From the NCBI RefSeq assembly GCF_000003815.2, contig NC_049982.1, forward strand, positions 4,981,469 through 5,045,468: a stretch of 64,000 bases of DNA, given 5' to 3'. The DNA comes from Branchiostoma floridae. Its lineage: Eukaryota; Chordata; Leptocardii; Amphioxiformes; Branchiostomatidae. Below, piece by piece: positions 1 to 15,000 of the stretch. Positions within the stretch are counted from its first letter, which is position 1; each line of letters starts with the position of its first letter. The notes beneath the pieces were generated by a model. The model saw only the letters and a program-made list of their open reading frames with translations, had not been told where the DNA came from and searched no databases. The position numbers and the translations under genes were made by a program.

Positions 1-3000
1 AGAAGTACACGACTCTGCCCTCCCCCTCGATGCCCCGCACCATCGGGGTCCTCTCCTGGTTGGTCTGTACATAGAAGGGTTCCCTGAAGGGGGGCGTCCA
101 CTCTATGTGCCTTATTCTAGCCTTCAGGACCTGCGAACAGAAAATATTGCAGAAACATGTTACCTTTAGGTAGTGACTTTGATTCAGTAGTTTGGTAGTG
201 TACAGAATCCTACTTAATGATAATATGAATGGTGCAGTCATGATCAGTGGCTCTGTTGCCCAGACAAGTTCTAACTTATATTACATTGCAATGAAATAAA
301 CCTTGATGTTCTTGTAAGAAGTTGTTGTAAGATATCACTTCCAATGTTTCAGGGGAGAGGGGCAAATATTAGTCATTTCAATTGGAACACTAGAGAAAGA
401 TCACAAGCATTCTGGTGCTGTCTATAAGTATAAGTATACTAGTATGATGCAAAGGGTAACCTAGTTGACATACACAGATCAACTTCCAAATTCTTTTTCA
501 TGAAATGATTTCAACACAAAGACTATGCCTTAGAAGATGATATATTTGTTTTCACGGATGTATCCCAAATCGGTTACATGGGTTTTAGCGAGAGCGCAGA
601 CGTGATATCGATGATGACATGATGATGATGAAATACACGATGCTCAAACATGGTAACATGGCAAAATATCATAAAAGACATGTAACTCTTAGAGAGGGAG
701 AGTTGACCTAGTCCACAGAGGAGCCTGATATGAATTATGATCAAGACATTGCTAAATTATGTCAGTAACCACATGACCATAACCATTCCGTTGACTCACC
801 GGCATCTCAGCAGGGAACCTAGGAGCCTGCTGCGGCCCCAGCTCCTTGGTGAGTGCATACAGGTTCCGAGGCTCACGCAGCTTCGGCACACGCTTGCCAT
901 GCTGGTAGTGGAACACGATCTGGGTGGTTTTTCTCAGCAAGTCATCGCAGAGTCTGTTATCTGTGGACGGATCAAAATGACATGTTTTAGCATAAACATC
1001 TATATATTGTAAAGCACAGCATAACTCTCGATACTACTCTAAGAATACCTCTAGGCAGACAATAAGGGTTCGACTGGTAATTGACTTAAGAATTTGTGTT
1101 ACATGTTGTTGGATAGCCACACATCAACCTAAACAGACTTGGAGTGTGTAACTTCTGCCAAAATGGCACATAATGTTCAAATTGGCACAGTTTTTATACT
1201 TCTAACACTTGAAAAAGTCTGTGTAGTAATTCAACTTACCATACATTTCTTTTGGTACTGTCTAAACCCAAATTATAAAATATCGCTGTGCTGTCAATCC
1301 ATGAAGAATTCTTTTTGATTAGCATTTCATTGCTAGAATCAATAATCAAAATCCAAATTCTACTGGTCCTCGTTATGAACCATAAAATGCTTGTTGCTAG
1401 TTTCTGAAACAGATAGTGAAATTTAAAAAAAAATACAATATCATGTCACTTGGAGAGTTACATTGCAAACTCTGGAACAGGGTCTCTGTATACTCACCTA
1501 CATTCTGTACGCTGTTTGACCGTTTGACTGTCTTGACGAGAGCATGGTTCTCATACTCATCTTCCTCATCCACATCCATGGCATCATGGTCGCTGTAACC
1601 CCCGCGATACCCTCGCGTCCGCTGCCACTGCTCGAAGGCCGAGAAGCTGGACCTGTAGCCTTCATTTCTCCCTGTGGTAAAACAAATAACAGCCTACATG
1701 AAGTACTGAAATTTCATAACCCACAACGACGTCATTCCTGTAACCAACATTGTAGGACTGTATTCATTGCCACTGCTCAAAAAGCAGAAGCTGTAACCTT
1801 CATTTCTCCCTGTAATAAAACAGGGAACAGCCTACTTGTAATTTCAAATCCACAACAACATCACCACTGTGATGCCATTGCTGTTAACCCACATGGTACA
1901 ATCATGTCACTGTACTGCCATTGCTCAAAGGCTGAGAAGGAGGCCCACTTGTGTGGTGAATTTTAATAAACAAATAAACAAAATAAACAAAAATATTCCG
2001 GGAGCTGCAAGGCGTCCCACGGGGCCATGTAGGGGTAATGCCCAGAAGTGCAAAAAAACTACAACTCGTGAACTGCCCAGCTGAACTGAAATGAACGGAC
2101 CTAAGCCTAAAGAAGCAACTGTTAGGGGCTTCAATCCTTATAAGACAATGGTTTATACTCAATGTGGATGGAGAGTCATACATTTGAAGATGATTTGTTT
2201 CTGGTCAGCTCAAATCCTTAATGTCTTTTTTTTATTTCTCATTTACTACTTGAATCAAGAACAAGCACTTAACTACAGAAAAATTATTATCAAGCATAAT
2301 AGTGGTCAACAAATCAGATTAGACACACTTTGACCTTCAACCTGCTAAAGGAAGCTGTTTAGCATTAAATGTGTGTTCCTTATGGGTAAGGAGGAAGAGA
2401 GAAGACTCGATGGTACTCCACATATGTCACTTCTGACGAGGGCTTCTAAGTGTGGCACACAACTTTGTTTGGTAGACTCCTGGGTTGAGCACACATGCAC
2501 TTGTACTTTGAAATGGCAAATATAAACTGCAACTGGCAACTGTAACACTAGTACACAATACTAACAGTCACAACAGGTATGAACAAAGACCAACAAATAA
2601 ATGCTTTGGAATGGACCAAGGATTATTGTTGGGGTTCCACATTTATGCTAATATTGAAAGAAAAAGAAAGTTGATGTACAAAAAAGTTTAGAGAGAAAGG
2701 CATGTACAGTCAAACTGTCCAAGAAGACTGCTAAGGGGACTAACAAAATCTATAAGGTGTAAGGAACCATCAAGATCAAACAGTGGTCGCATTGGCCATC
2801 TGGTCATTATGCAGAGGTGGGCAGTTGTAAAGGTTTGACAGTATTTACACCAAAATAACTGTTGACCCCAACATTGCACATTGTCAAAGACAAACTTTCA
2901 GCTTCATGTAAACTCCAGCAAACCTACAATGTACTTCTATCAACAGTAATACGTCTAAACCTCACTACACAAACCCAGACATGAAAGACATGATTCAAAG

Positions 3001-6000
3001 CCAATCAAACTTACCACACTAGGCAGCAAATCCAGCGGAACAGACAAACCAAAGATCGACAGTTACAAAACATAAACACCTAACGACCCTTACCAACTTT
3101 CACACCTGGCAAACCCACCTGTCATACTGCACCTGCGACACACCTGTCTCCTCAAGAATCACACCTGAGAGACGTCTTTGACGGAATTAGGTGGTACCAA
3201 GCACATTAAGTTCTGAGAGTCTTGCAGGCAGGTGGCACGTTTGATTGGGATTTGCCGTGCAAAGACACCAAAGCCATACTCCTGTGTAATGTTATCTTCC
3301 TGATCCCTCAAGCCGAATAACTCGCTATGGTAACACTTTCTTTCCCAGGTGCCGCATCTTGAAGCTCCAAGAAAGTGAAAACGTCTTCAAATCCAATTAA
3401 GATCGATCTGGCTGTCCCCGGACAAGGTGAAAACACACGCCGTGGCTTGGAAGTTTACGTTTTTCGCCTCAGTGGCACCACGTCGGGAGAGTGAGCCTTG
3501 ATTGTGTGTGAAGTAACCATGATACGGGAGCAGACCGACAACAGATGCTTTCATGGGGAAACACCCAGATTACAATCTCTAAAAACACAAACTTTATCCC
3601 CTCTTAGTTTCTAGCAATGTAAGCAGTGGTATACTCTATATACTGATACAAAATTACTTGTGAAAGAAAAATAAAAACACTGTTTAATCTTATGTAGAGG
3701 CAGGCGTACTCTACAGTCTTTCACGGTGCACACCCCTGTTTCTAGTTGGACCGGTCCAGGTGAATAGTGGTTACACTACAACAATGGGGTCAGTGAAGTA
3801 TGAAGCAGGGGAGGTAAGGGGTACTGTAGCATCACCTTTCCACCCCAGGCTAACGTTTCATCTGCCCATTCACACCCCGAAATTACCTCTGAAGACCCGG
3901 CCATACACCGGCACTGACCAGGGTCTCGCTATCACGTCAGACATTCGGGGAAAGGCAAACAAACATGGCGTCAGAAGGTCTGTATCTGTATCAGGGAAAG
4001 TTTTGGATCAGTGTCATCAAAACAGGAGACGGAGAGATAACCAAACTGTGAAACTTTCGCTGCAATCTTTAAGAGACCGACCAAATGGCATGGGACGAGG
4101 AATTTCAGCTATTTCACAAAAACAAGAAAGGCCAGGATGGCATAGAAGTTGATATACAAAGAAAAGCACTAGATAACATCATCAAGAGAAAGCTGAAATA
4201 AGAACAAGATGAACACTTTCACTGTGAGTTTTCCTTCATCAATACACACGCAGACACTTTCAGTTATCTTTTATGTACTAAGAAATGGCCAAAGTTAGGT
4301 TATTTTTTGGGTAGCAAGTCCAAAGACTGTCAAAAATGTTAGTCATTGATTTCTAAACGCCACATATAGGAAATTAACTCAGAGTTTACATATTTGGGTC
4401 TTACACAGTGGTGACCTTTATCACTACCAGGTAGCCAAACATTTACTCCAACATGAACCTCCGCCATCGCATGCACCGCTGCACTTTGGGTATTGAGTTC
4501 AGCAGTGTGCATGCCATTCCTGTGTTACACAGCAGGGTATCCATGTTACCTGGGACTCTCAAGTGCTTACTGTGTCCCACTGCAGTGTTTGAGGGAAAGG
4601 TTTGTAGTTAAACATCACCATGTTTCCCTCCAGAGGCCACACAAATGTGCAGGAGTGTTTATAGGATCAAAATGTCATTGGAACGGAGCTAGCGGCTTGA
4701 ATGTTGAACCATCTGCGTGTGTATCTGTATGAACCTAGAATACCACCTGTTTCAGTTATTGATTATCCCACACCTGTATCACTGTAATCACCCTCACACC
4801 TGTAATTAAAAGGCCCATCTTTCAATACAAAAGTGCTATTATAATAACTTCTGAAAAGATGCCAAAATTATAAGTTGCTATAGTCATATTGAGCATTGGC
4901 ATGATTTAAAATTAATCATGTTTTGTTTATTCCCATTACTGTTTTCTTAGTTGAATAGGCCTTAAGGGAAGAATTGGCCTAAGTATACATTTTCAAATTG
5001 ATCTGTAAACGCAGCTCTAAAAGTGGAAAGGTGAACAAAATACAGGTGTGGGGCCTGATCCTGGTTCTGTTTTCTATCAACCTATGTCCATTTAATACTT
5101 TGTTATTTTACAATTTGTTATTATATAGCAACAATGCCTCATTTTCAAAAGGCTTATAATATTTTTGCAAGGAAAGGAGCAGATTATAGAAAAACCATTA
5201 TCAATGAAGACCAACAAAAAGGAACCAAACAGTTTCTGTTGAAAGCAATTGTGCACTGAAGATATCTTTTGTACCTATAAGAAAAATTGATAAGTACGTC
5301 ATCAATTGGCCAGGTCTGATCCCATCTGACAGGCTATATTGAATGTTTGTCTCATCTATCATTGATCGTTAAATCCCTCCTGTCAGAACTGGATCAGACA
5401 ACCTTTCAGGCAGACAACTGTGTCAGGGCCAGCTGGAGGTTATCACTAATTAATGGGCTTTCACTACACATACAAATGTTTCTTCCATGCTATTCTCATG
5501 AGACAGAAGGATGCCAATAGTTATCTTCTACAGTATTGTTTTGATGTGTTGAGTGCACTCAAGGAAAGAGTACCAGTAAGGAGTATGTATATCCTACACA
5601 TCCTGTTTGATTGTTGCATTTTTTAACCAAAAAGTAACACCTTATTTGAAAGTGGTACAATTCTCATTTGCAAGACAAATATTCCCTCTCGTCATGGTAG
5701 CTTTTTTCGTTATAAAAATACAGATGATCTGATGATCATGGTTGATTTGACAAATTTCCTACAAATTGTAGATTTAGATTTAATACTTTAACAAAGATAT
5801 ATAACTTCTACAGCTTACTAGTACTTCCTGTACTACAACACGAACAGTAATAATGAAAAAAGCTCCATTTAATGATAATTCAAAAATAATTCTGACTATA
5901 GATCTCAATACTAAAATGTTGTTTTCATCCCCAAGTATATTCAACAGGAGCTTAGGCATCACAAAACAAACGTACTAAAGTCTAAGCCTTAATTGCCAAT

Positions 6001-9000
6001 TAATTGTACAAGTGTGAAATATTGGGAATGATCAATCAGAGCTACGCAAACAGTAACGGCAGTTCTAATGGCACTAAATCAAGGTTGGTCCTGGGCATGG
6101 TCAGCATGTAAGGCCTAAGGAAAAAAATGTTGTGTTTCCTGTTTCAGTCCAGAAGAAAAAAACATTAGGGTCGGTACATGTAGGTAGGGATTATTTTTGT
6201 TTTCTTGTATTTTTTTTAGGCTGGCCAAAACTCTAGTGTGACATATTGCAATACAGGTGAACAAAGCAAACTGAAATGCATGAGGTCACTGATGTCAAAC
6301 CTGAATGTTGTGTATAATACTATTAATAGGTACATTTATGCTTCATCAGATAGGACATGCAGTCAGTGTTTTTACTTCAATAGAAAGTAGGCCGAATATA
6401 AATTCTGGAAAGCTACATGATTCAACTGCCCACCCCAAAAAAGTCTAGGGTTGGCAGGTAGAAAACAGGAAACACAACATTTTTTTCCATGGCCATTTTG
6501 TTCATCAAGTGGTCAATGAGATACTCATCCATTAAGTAAAAGAGTTAGAACTGCCACTAGTTACTACGATCCTTCATAACCCACATTCCGCAGTCATGTT
6601 ACATAAACTCAGAGTTGTTGAAAGCACAACTGTGTATATTCCCTAGTACTTTCTGATATTATTTGACAGCTGTTATGAATAATTTACAAAGTAAGCATGC
6701 CTCTTCAGTCTGCACTGCTGCTGTTCCTAGCAACAACCTTTTAAAAGTCATAACACGTTAACAAAGCTTGCCATTGATTCAGAATGGCTGTCTCAGGATA
6801 TTACAATGCTACTCTCATACAGGACAAATAAGAACAAGAAGGGAGGACTTTGTGTACGTGTGACAATCGCTTCAAACGAGAAAACAATTAGACTTCAAAG
6901 GGTCAAGGCTGTTGTGGGGTAAGGAGGTTAATGACAGCAGAGTACGAAGGTCACAGTCATTCGTTTGCCTGATTACTCTTTTTAACAAAGTAAAATTCAA
7001 CACAAAGCAAGAGAACCTAAGGCTTGTAATGCCAATGAGCTGCTGAAAAATTCCATCTAAGATCATCATTTTTAATTATGTACTTTTGGAACCTTTGCTC
7101 TAGAATATGAGTTCAGCAACTGTGTACCACCATCTCTAACTTATTCCTAAAAAATTGATTGGCACAAATACGAAATGCCTAATAGTAGTTATCTATAGTA
7201 GGTACCATATACTGTAAATGCAGAAACTTTTGAGGTGGATTAATGTTTGCGTTTTTTGCGGCGGCCGCTTCACCGCGAACTTAAAACCACCGTGAGAATT
7301 TTTCCGAGGCAATAAGAGACTACAGTGCCTGGTGATACCGCGAAATTAAAACCGCCGCGAAAAGTCCTTTTTCCCGCTACCGCGAAATTAAATCCCCGCA
7401 AACTTAAATGCATTTACAGTATCTAAAGTATAGAAGGGACAGACTGGCTACAAACCATGTATATCTGTTTATCAGTAAGCTGAGCACTGTGAACATTCTG
7501 GAAGTTGTATATAACATCTAACTTTCTAGAGTTGTACTGTAGCACTGTAATGAAATTGTTACTCTACTAAAACTGTTTGCCTTGGTCCAGTTGGTGACCT
7601 AAATACCAGGTAGTGCAAAATCATTGCAAAATCCTTCTTGAGTACATGTTCCACTATATCCTAGCTACTGAAAAATTGATTATATAAGCACAGATGAGAA
7701 AGCCCACCTACAGTTGGGAAAAGGACTATTCTGTAAGCTGTATATAACACACATATAACTTTCTATAGCAGCATGCAGTGCAATCACCACTTGACTGAAA
7801 CTTTTACTTTTAATGTTTATGACATAGCTACTGAAAAATTGATGAGTATACAAAGGAGAAAACTCACCTATAGGAGGAAGGGCTTCTTTACAAGCCATAT
7901 TTTTCACCTGTTACGAGCTCAGCAATTATGTATCAGTTTTACATGCAAGCTGTACCTTCCTAAGTAACAGTACAGCAGGGTATCATTACTGACACATATA
8001 GTAGGTGAAATTACCACTGTACTGAAACAGCTTCTCTTGGACCAACTTTATAAGAAGCTATGTAGGTGACAGGTGGCTTAAAGAGTGACAAATCAGCACA
8101 CATCCTGCTTGTGGGAAAGGTTACTCATCGTGTGTCACTCAGGAGTCAAAAATCTCTCTCGCAAACTCCCCAATCCCTCTCCAACAGCCCTCCACGCCGC
8201 CATACAATACTCCACATCCCACTCTCATCCCTCCTACCCAGACACAGTAGTCATAACAGCCGGCAAAATAGAGGCATATCGGGGACGGTAACAATGCACC
8301 AAAGCCTCACACGAGTGGCAACATATACACGTATGTCCCACTGCAATAACGCACTCTGCACGGATTATTGCAACGCGAACAATAAGCGAACTATGCTTGA
8401 CTGGCACTTGCATATAGAGTGTTGGAGAAGAGACTGTTGATTACAGCTCAGTGCTGTACAGTGCAGTCCTTCAGCGAGAGTAAGTCCTCAATGTTACTTC
8501 AGAGAGATTGACACTACAGATTACAACTAAGCTTATCTGTACACAGAATCTCTTAAACCAAACTACACCGCTGGGCATGGTGTATCATGCTCTGTCTCAC
8601 AACTTGGCTTTTACCCCGATGGCAAAACCACAACGTCGGCCGGCTGTGAATGGATTTGAACTGCATGTTTACAAAACAAGAGATCAGCGTGCATGCCTAC
8701 CTGCGTCGGCAGGTGCCGTGTGGCACCGCTCCTTCCGATTCACAACGTCTTCTTCTTCGTCTTCCATTTTTCTGCCGGCAGCGGGGGAAAACCAAGAGAG
8801 AGAGACCACGCCTTTTCCTTCCTACATTGATTTTTCCCCCTCTTGAGGAGAACGCTCGTTACTCGCTGCGAGAGTCTCCACCCTGGGTGAGCACTGGTCG
8901 AGTGTCCTCTCGCCGACACAGGTCACATGTTCACTACAGCTCAACCAACTGAATAAACCTCCGCCGCCCTCGGACATGGAAACTGTATAGGGTCTCGGGA

Positions 9001-12000
9001 AGCCCGACCGCCGCACTGTGTGCTCAGCCGGGCGGGGGCAGGGCGGACACGTTCTCGTAACCACGGCAACCGATTGTCTTCGCAATGTAACAACTTAACA
9101 CAGCCGTCCTCTCAGAGAGCACGCACAAAGGTGACGTCCGGATCCGCATGTAAATGTCTCATGGAAACAAACTCCTGCTTATGTAGCCTCCGTAAAGTCT
9201 GTTCCTCCCCCCTTGCAAGGTTGGTACGCTCCGTCCCTAATCAAAGGGAGCCGGCTCGGGTTTCGCTCCTGTGCCCGGGCGACCGATCGTCCGTTATTCA
9301 CCCCCCGACACACCTGTAAGCAGACCCTTGTTTGCGCTCAAGCACCGGGTTTCACCCGCGCCTCTGTCCAAACAGCGCCCTATTAAATTTTTATAAAACT
9401 GACCCCCCGCACTCCTGTTGGTTCTGTTCAACTCCCTTTCACATTTCTACTGTTGGCGATCTCCGGAACAATGCCTGTTGCCAAGCGATGGTAGCCTGTT
9501 GACACTATGATAAACCATTAGCGAGGGGTTAGGCAAATGTCATTAGCTTTGGGGGTTGAAAGCAAAACCTGGCTGCAACATACTTTCCGTAACTAATTGT
9601 AATGAGGTTATTTTGCAAGCTGGCGGAAAAAACAAGTTGACTTGTCAGCAGACAACCCTCAAAGTAAGTTGTGATTCAGAACCATCCTACAGTTTACTTG
9701 CATTGTAATAATACATCAATGTATTTCTTAAGTTTATAGCAAGGCAAATTTGTTTATAGACACACTATCTGTTTAGACCTTAGAGGTAAACCCGCAAACT
9801 TGCGTGGAATTGAATGGAAATGTCAGCGCACAGCATTTCATTCAGGTTGACTACCCGTGTGGAAAATCTGATAGACTGTTGACGTATTAATAACACGACA
9901 TTAGTACAGGGTTAGGTAAATGTCAGTAACAACTCACGCATGATTGAAGCAACCTGGCTGACAAATTTTTGCTTTTAGAATTATTTTCTACTATATAATC
10001 AGCAACTGTGCTGAGAAAACCTTGTCAACAGACTTAAGCAAGTAAGCAAGACTAACACATTCTGCTTTTACAATACTAGTGTTTGCAATGAAGCAAATCT
10101 TCTAATCTATCCCTTAATCTAACTATTACTCATAGTACTAGTCTTAATCATAGAAAAAAACACCTTGTTTAGCCTAGGCTATGAAAAAAAAATGGATGGG
10201 GATAGGTTGAGTGGAAGTATCAGACTGATGTAATCTAACGCAAATTTGACAGGCTGTTGACAAATCATAAAACCATTAGCACAGCAAACATTATAAAGTC
10301 CATGTAGGAGGCTACCTGGGGTCAGCATAATACTTTGGTTTTGTACGTAAAAATGAAAACTAGTAGGACGTGAGAGGGCAGAGAAGGTGCAGAGTGTCAG
10401 TTAGAATTAAGAGTTGTGGACTAACATTTTAACATATCAAAGTACCATCTGTATAACTTATTGTTTCTTCTCCTTCTTTTGCAATACATGCTAGTATAGC
10501 TACCTGTCTAGTAAACAAATTCTGTTGTTTACCTAACTTGTTGAGAGCCACTTGGGAAAGATCGAAAGTGGGTGACCAAGATTGTAAAACTTCTCTAATT
10601 TTGTTTGTGCTAATGATTCTCATTTTTATATTGGCAAAAGCTATGTATATCCTGGTTTCCATCTTTATCACTTTTTAAGTTGCGTATCAAACTCATTACC
10701 AGAAAGATAGATTTTCCCACCTTTTTTCCTTTTAAAGGACGACAATGATTCGACATTATACAGGTCAAGTATAAGTCTTATATAGTTGCTACCAGTATCT
10801 GAAATGCAGTACCACGCACAAAATACAGGTGGGGCTATTTTAACTTTTTAAGCAATTACAAACAATCAGTCTATAACTGAAAAAAAGCTTTATATCAGTG
10901 AACTACCCTTTTCTTTTAACTCCCTTTCCTGCTATTTGTATACAGTTCTCCATTTTCACTTATCATGTTTGCAAATACTGTATCAACAATTCGCAGAAAC
11001 ATTAGCAAAGACAAAGCACCCCATGTCGGCTAGTTTAATTGCACAATCCAAGGACACAATTTTACAGCCATGACAAATTACATTCAATCACGTTAGTTAG
11101 CTTGGGACAATGATGACAAGCTAACAACTAGGTCAAAATGCACAAAAAACACTCCTTGTTTGGCTAAAACCTGGCAAACACACCCATTATGGCCACTTCT
11201 GCGGCTGCCTGTTTTCAAAACACAGCTTCTACCCCATCAAGAGGGCTTGTACACCGGTGGCCAAACATGGTGTTTTGTGTCACGTACATCACAAAGCCTG
11301 GCTCTACTGTTACATAATTTCAGTACCATTCAGGCCTTTGTTGCTGAGAACTGAGCACCGTTTTTCCTTGACCTGTTGTTTACGAGGGGGGTTCAATAAG
11401 TTCTTGGCCTCACCAAGAAATAACAAGCACAACTCAGATTTTCAGGCACAACTTCATAGTATGAAGTCTTTTATCAATATCCTCCAAATTACAAATCATT
11501 GGAGTCATTACTTTCCAGGCATTCTTTTTTTCTAAATTAGAAGGTAAGTGGGGAGAAAAAGAAGGGTGAAGTGTGATCAGACAATTTGACCTCACACCTC
11601 AGGTTGCAGATCAATTGTCCACCTTTTTTTTTCGTTATCCCTTACCTAACGTTACTGGGTGTCGCCTGCAACATGATGATCACAATAATTTGAATTTTGG
11701 TACACATTTATATAAGACTTTATACATGTACGTGGGGTTATCAATAAGTCCCCGACTTTACCGAGAAAAAATAAGCACAGCTCAGATTTCGAAGCATAGA
11801 TGTCAAGTATAAAGTCTTATATAAATATGTACCAACATTCAAATTAGTGTGATCATTACTTTGCAGGCGACACCCAGTAACGTTAGGTGAGGGAGAAGGA
11901 AAAAAACGTGGACAATTGACCTGACCTGAGTGTGTGGGTCAATTTGCGCTGCTGGAAGTTAGAAACCCAATTCTTTTTGCTTGAAATAGGAAGAGAATCA

Positions 12001-15000
12001 TTATCAAACATTTTGACAACGTCTTTTGTTAATTTATGGCATGGGAAACTCGACCCACACATGTCTGATCACAATTCACACAACTTTTTTCTCGCCACTT
12101 ACCTTCTAATTTAGGAAAAACGAATGCCTGGAAAGTAATGACTCCAATGATTTGAAATTTGGAGGATATTGATAAAAGACTTCATACTATGAAGTTGTGC
12201 CTGAAAATCTGAGTTGTGCTTGTTATTTCTTGGTGAGGCCAAGAACTTATTGAACCCCCCTCGTACCTCTATCATGTCTGAACACAACAAACATGCTGAA
12301 AAGCCGGGATCAGTGTCAGAACTTGCTTTGAACATTTGTTGACATAACAGATACATGTAAAACAGATGACTGTTCAAACTGAATACCCAAAAAATGAAAC
12401 AAAGACAATTACGGACAAACTTGGCCAAAAATCGTTGAAAAAAGCAAGTAATTACACTGAGCATGAACCTCAGTGATATACTATGTTCTCAGTGATAGAC
12501 AAAATTTCATTGATATAATAATAAAGATATCAATGAAAATGAAAATAATAAACTAAAGAAAATGCCTTTCTTCTCAGCTGGACAAGCATATCTGAAAATT
12601 TGCAGAGGCCTTGGCATCTGATCCTAACATGACCTTTATGCTTACATGTACCTTTTCCAATTTTCATGGTAATTTATATTACATTAAAAAGGTATGGCTG
12701 TTTTTGTATGGTTTAGTAACAGAGCTAAAAATACATTTTCGTAATCATAGCTTGACAAGGCTAAAAATATGTTAACAACAGAAGACAGAGCTGAAAATAC
12801 TTTAATCCTGGCTTGACAGAGCTAAAAAAGAAGCTCTGTTCTATTGTAACAGAGAGCAACCACCTGTTGATTTGGGGTACTGCGGTACTCAGTGATTCCA
12901 ACAGGTGGCGCTGCTGCTCAACTCATGTCAACTCTGACACAAGTTTGCTTGTCTCTGCAGTTTCAGATGACATTTACACTAAGTAATAGTCAACACCTGC
13001 CAACAGGTATACCTGTACGTGACTTTGACCTGATGGCTAAACAGAAAAGTTGCCAAATGTGTCTGGTAATCCGGATACAGTCTTCTGGGGGCCTCAAATT
13101 TGGGCTCAAATGTCAGTTTTTGCACGTTTCTTCTGGACAAAGTTTCTCTCCCGGCTAAAGTAATTTCATTACAAATGCATAGTTTAACAACAGAACTTCT
13201 ACCAGGCAGTCGCGTTTTGCATGCTTTGAAGGTCCTGAATGCAGTTTTTACAAAGTATATCTCTTATCAACTAAGTTAGAACCCCCTTTCTCTCTGTGAA
13301 AGAACAGAATCGGGCATAAAATGATAGTCAGCACACTAAGACTGGCACAGTACATCCCACATCTAAACCACATAAGTGTAATTCCCAGATAATGGTGAAA
13401 AAAGTGCTAATTTCAAGCCAATTTGAGTGTTAAAGGATCACTTTAAGAAGGAAGGAAAACCGTTACCTTCACGTCTCATGGTCGGCTGGGGATCTACTGG
13501 CCTTACGAACATAACACCAGCTGCAAATCAGTGTCACATATCATAGTAAAGCAAATATCACACACAAGGGACTCAACGTCTGGTTAGGGTGTAGGAATTT
13601 TCACTTTTGTGCTGAAATCGTGGGGCATTGTTGGCTCAAAGTCCACACGTTCAAGTATCAAGCGCACCTGCGTCCAAAAACAATCTATTGTCTTAACGGC
13701 AAGCGAGGTAACAAATGGTACAAATGAGCGTGGCAAGATGGAGTCCTTCGATTAAAAGCCTTTTATTTGAGGGAAAGTGCTGTTTAAGTCAACCAAAGGA
13801 ATTCCCTTTGTTTCTTTGTTCCCCTGTTTGTTCTTAAATCGTCAATCTTGTTACCTTGTGTCCAGGCGAGATCAAAGACTTTTTGTGAAGCGCGGCCGAA
13901 GTGTTTGGATAAGCCTTTCCCCACTTAGTTCTCATGCCAATATTTGGAAGTAAACTGATTGCGACTTCTGGGTCAAGTGAGAAAGGGTAAGGGTTAGGGT
14001 TTGTCTTTGGATTAGAGTTATTGTTCTTTGTCCTTCTTTTGGAAACAGGAGCTGTTTTCTGAACTTTAAAGCTATATGTAACGTACAAAGATGCTACGCC
14101 AGGTTACAAGAGCAAGGGAGCTGCAATGTTGTGACCTGATTTTAGTTTGTTCAAGTCTCTGAATCAACCACTGCCTTGATAAGCAACCTACTAAAGTTCC
14201 AATATTGAGCTGACTTACAAATTTGAAAGTCAAACTGTAATTTATAGCAACCAGGAACCAAGAAATGTGAAATGTTGAATTTTAAGTAAAGGGGAGGTGT
14301 TAAAAGAACTTGGGAAGACTCTCAAAAAGCCATTTTTCATCCTAAAATATAACAATATTGACATGAAAACACTTCTGGTAATGTTACCCAATAAAGGGCC
14401 AAACCACATGTTAAGCAACCTGATATCAGGCCTCTGTTTTTGTTACTATCGTCTTATTTGGCTTGTAAACACGACACAAAGCCCCCCACACTAGCGTTTT
14501 CAAAGGGAACATATTCCAAAACAAAATCACAGAATCGTTACTTGTCAGCGATGAAAACTTAACAACAAATTTGCACACATGGAAGATAAGGAAAATCCAG
14601 AAACTTTGAAGTTCTTATCGTCCGCAAAACTTGTTACAGTAGCTAACAAATCCCCTGATTATCCACAGATAACAGTTTTCTGAGTTGAAAACACAGGAAG
14701 ATCAGGTTCCAAAAACCACTCAAAGGCCAGCGGATTTGTTTCTCTCCAAACACGACATTTAGCGGCTCTGAAGAGCTGTCAACCCCACAGAGACAGATCA
14801 CTGACAAGTAGCCTTAAGCGACCCTTAAACATTTATATCATTCGTTTACAGTGTTTACGGAACTGTTGGAGTCACCATGTGGCGTACACCTCACATGCGT
14901 GCAAGTTTCGAACAGATTTAACTGCATTACGTGAAGCACTATCTGAAAGTTTCTGATGTAAAAACTCACATGTGTGCATTAATTAGGTTAATCGTAACAG

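Larger units (their letters stand above)
1672..8700. other. Intronic sequence, proximal part of the 17-kb intron
   Basis: No coding exon is convincing here. Decayed copies of the neighbouring exon flank lie at about 1760-1820 and 1905-1950. Inverted-repeat elements are listed separately at 6111-6495 and 7209-7422. From about 7050 to 8060 there are three or four degenerate tandem copies of a roughly 200-bp segment, sharing the string GCTACTGAAAAATTGAT and a following GTATATAACA block. The remainder is AT-rich sequence without recognisable features. Confidence 0.5.

Noticed and set aside
13467-13501. Short minus-strand exon candidate between AAG and GTAACG
   Set aside because: Weak donor, no pyrimidine tract, and the neighbouring exons of the gene already join in phase without it.
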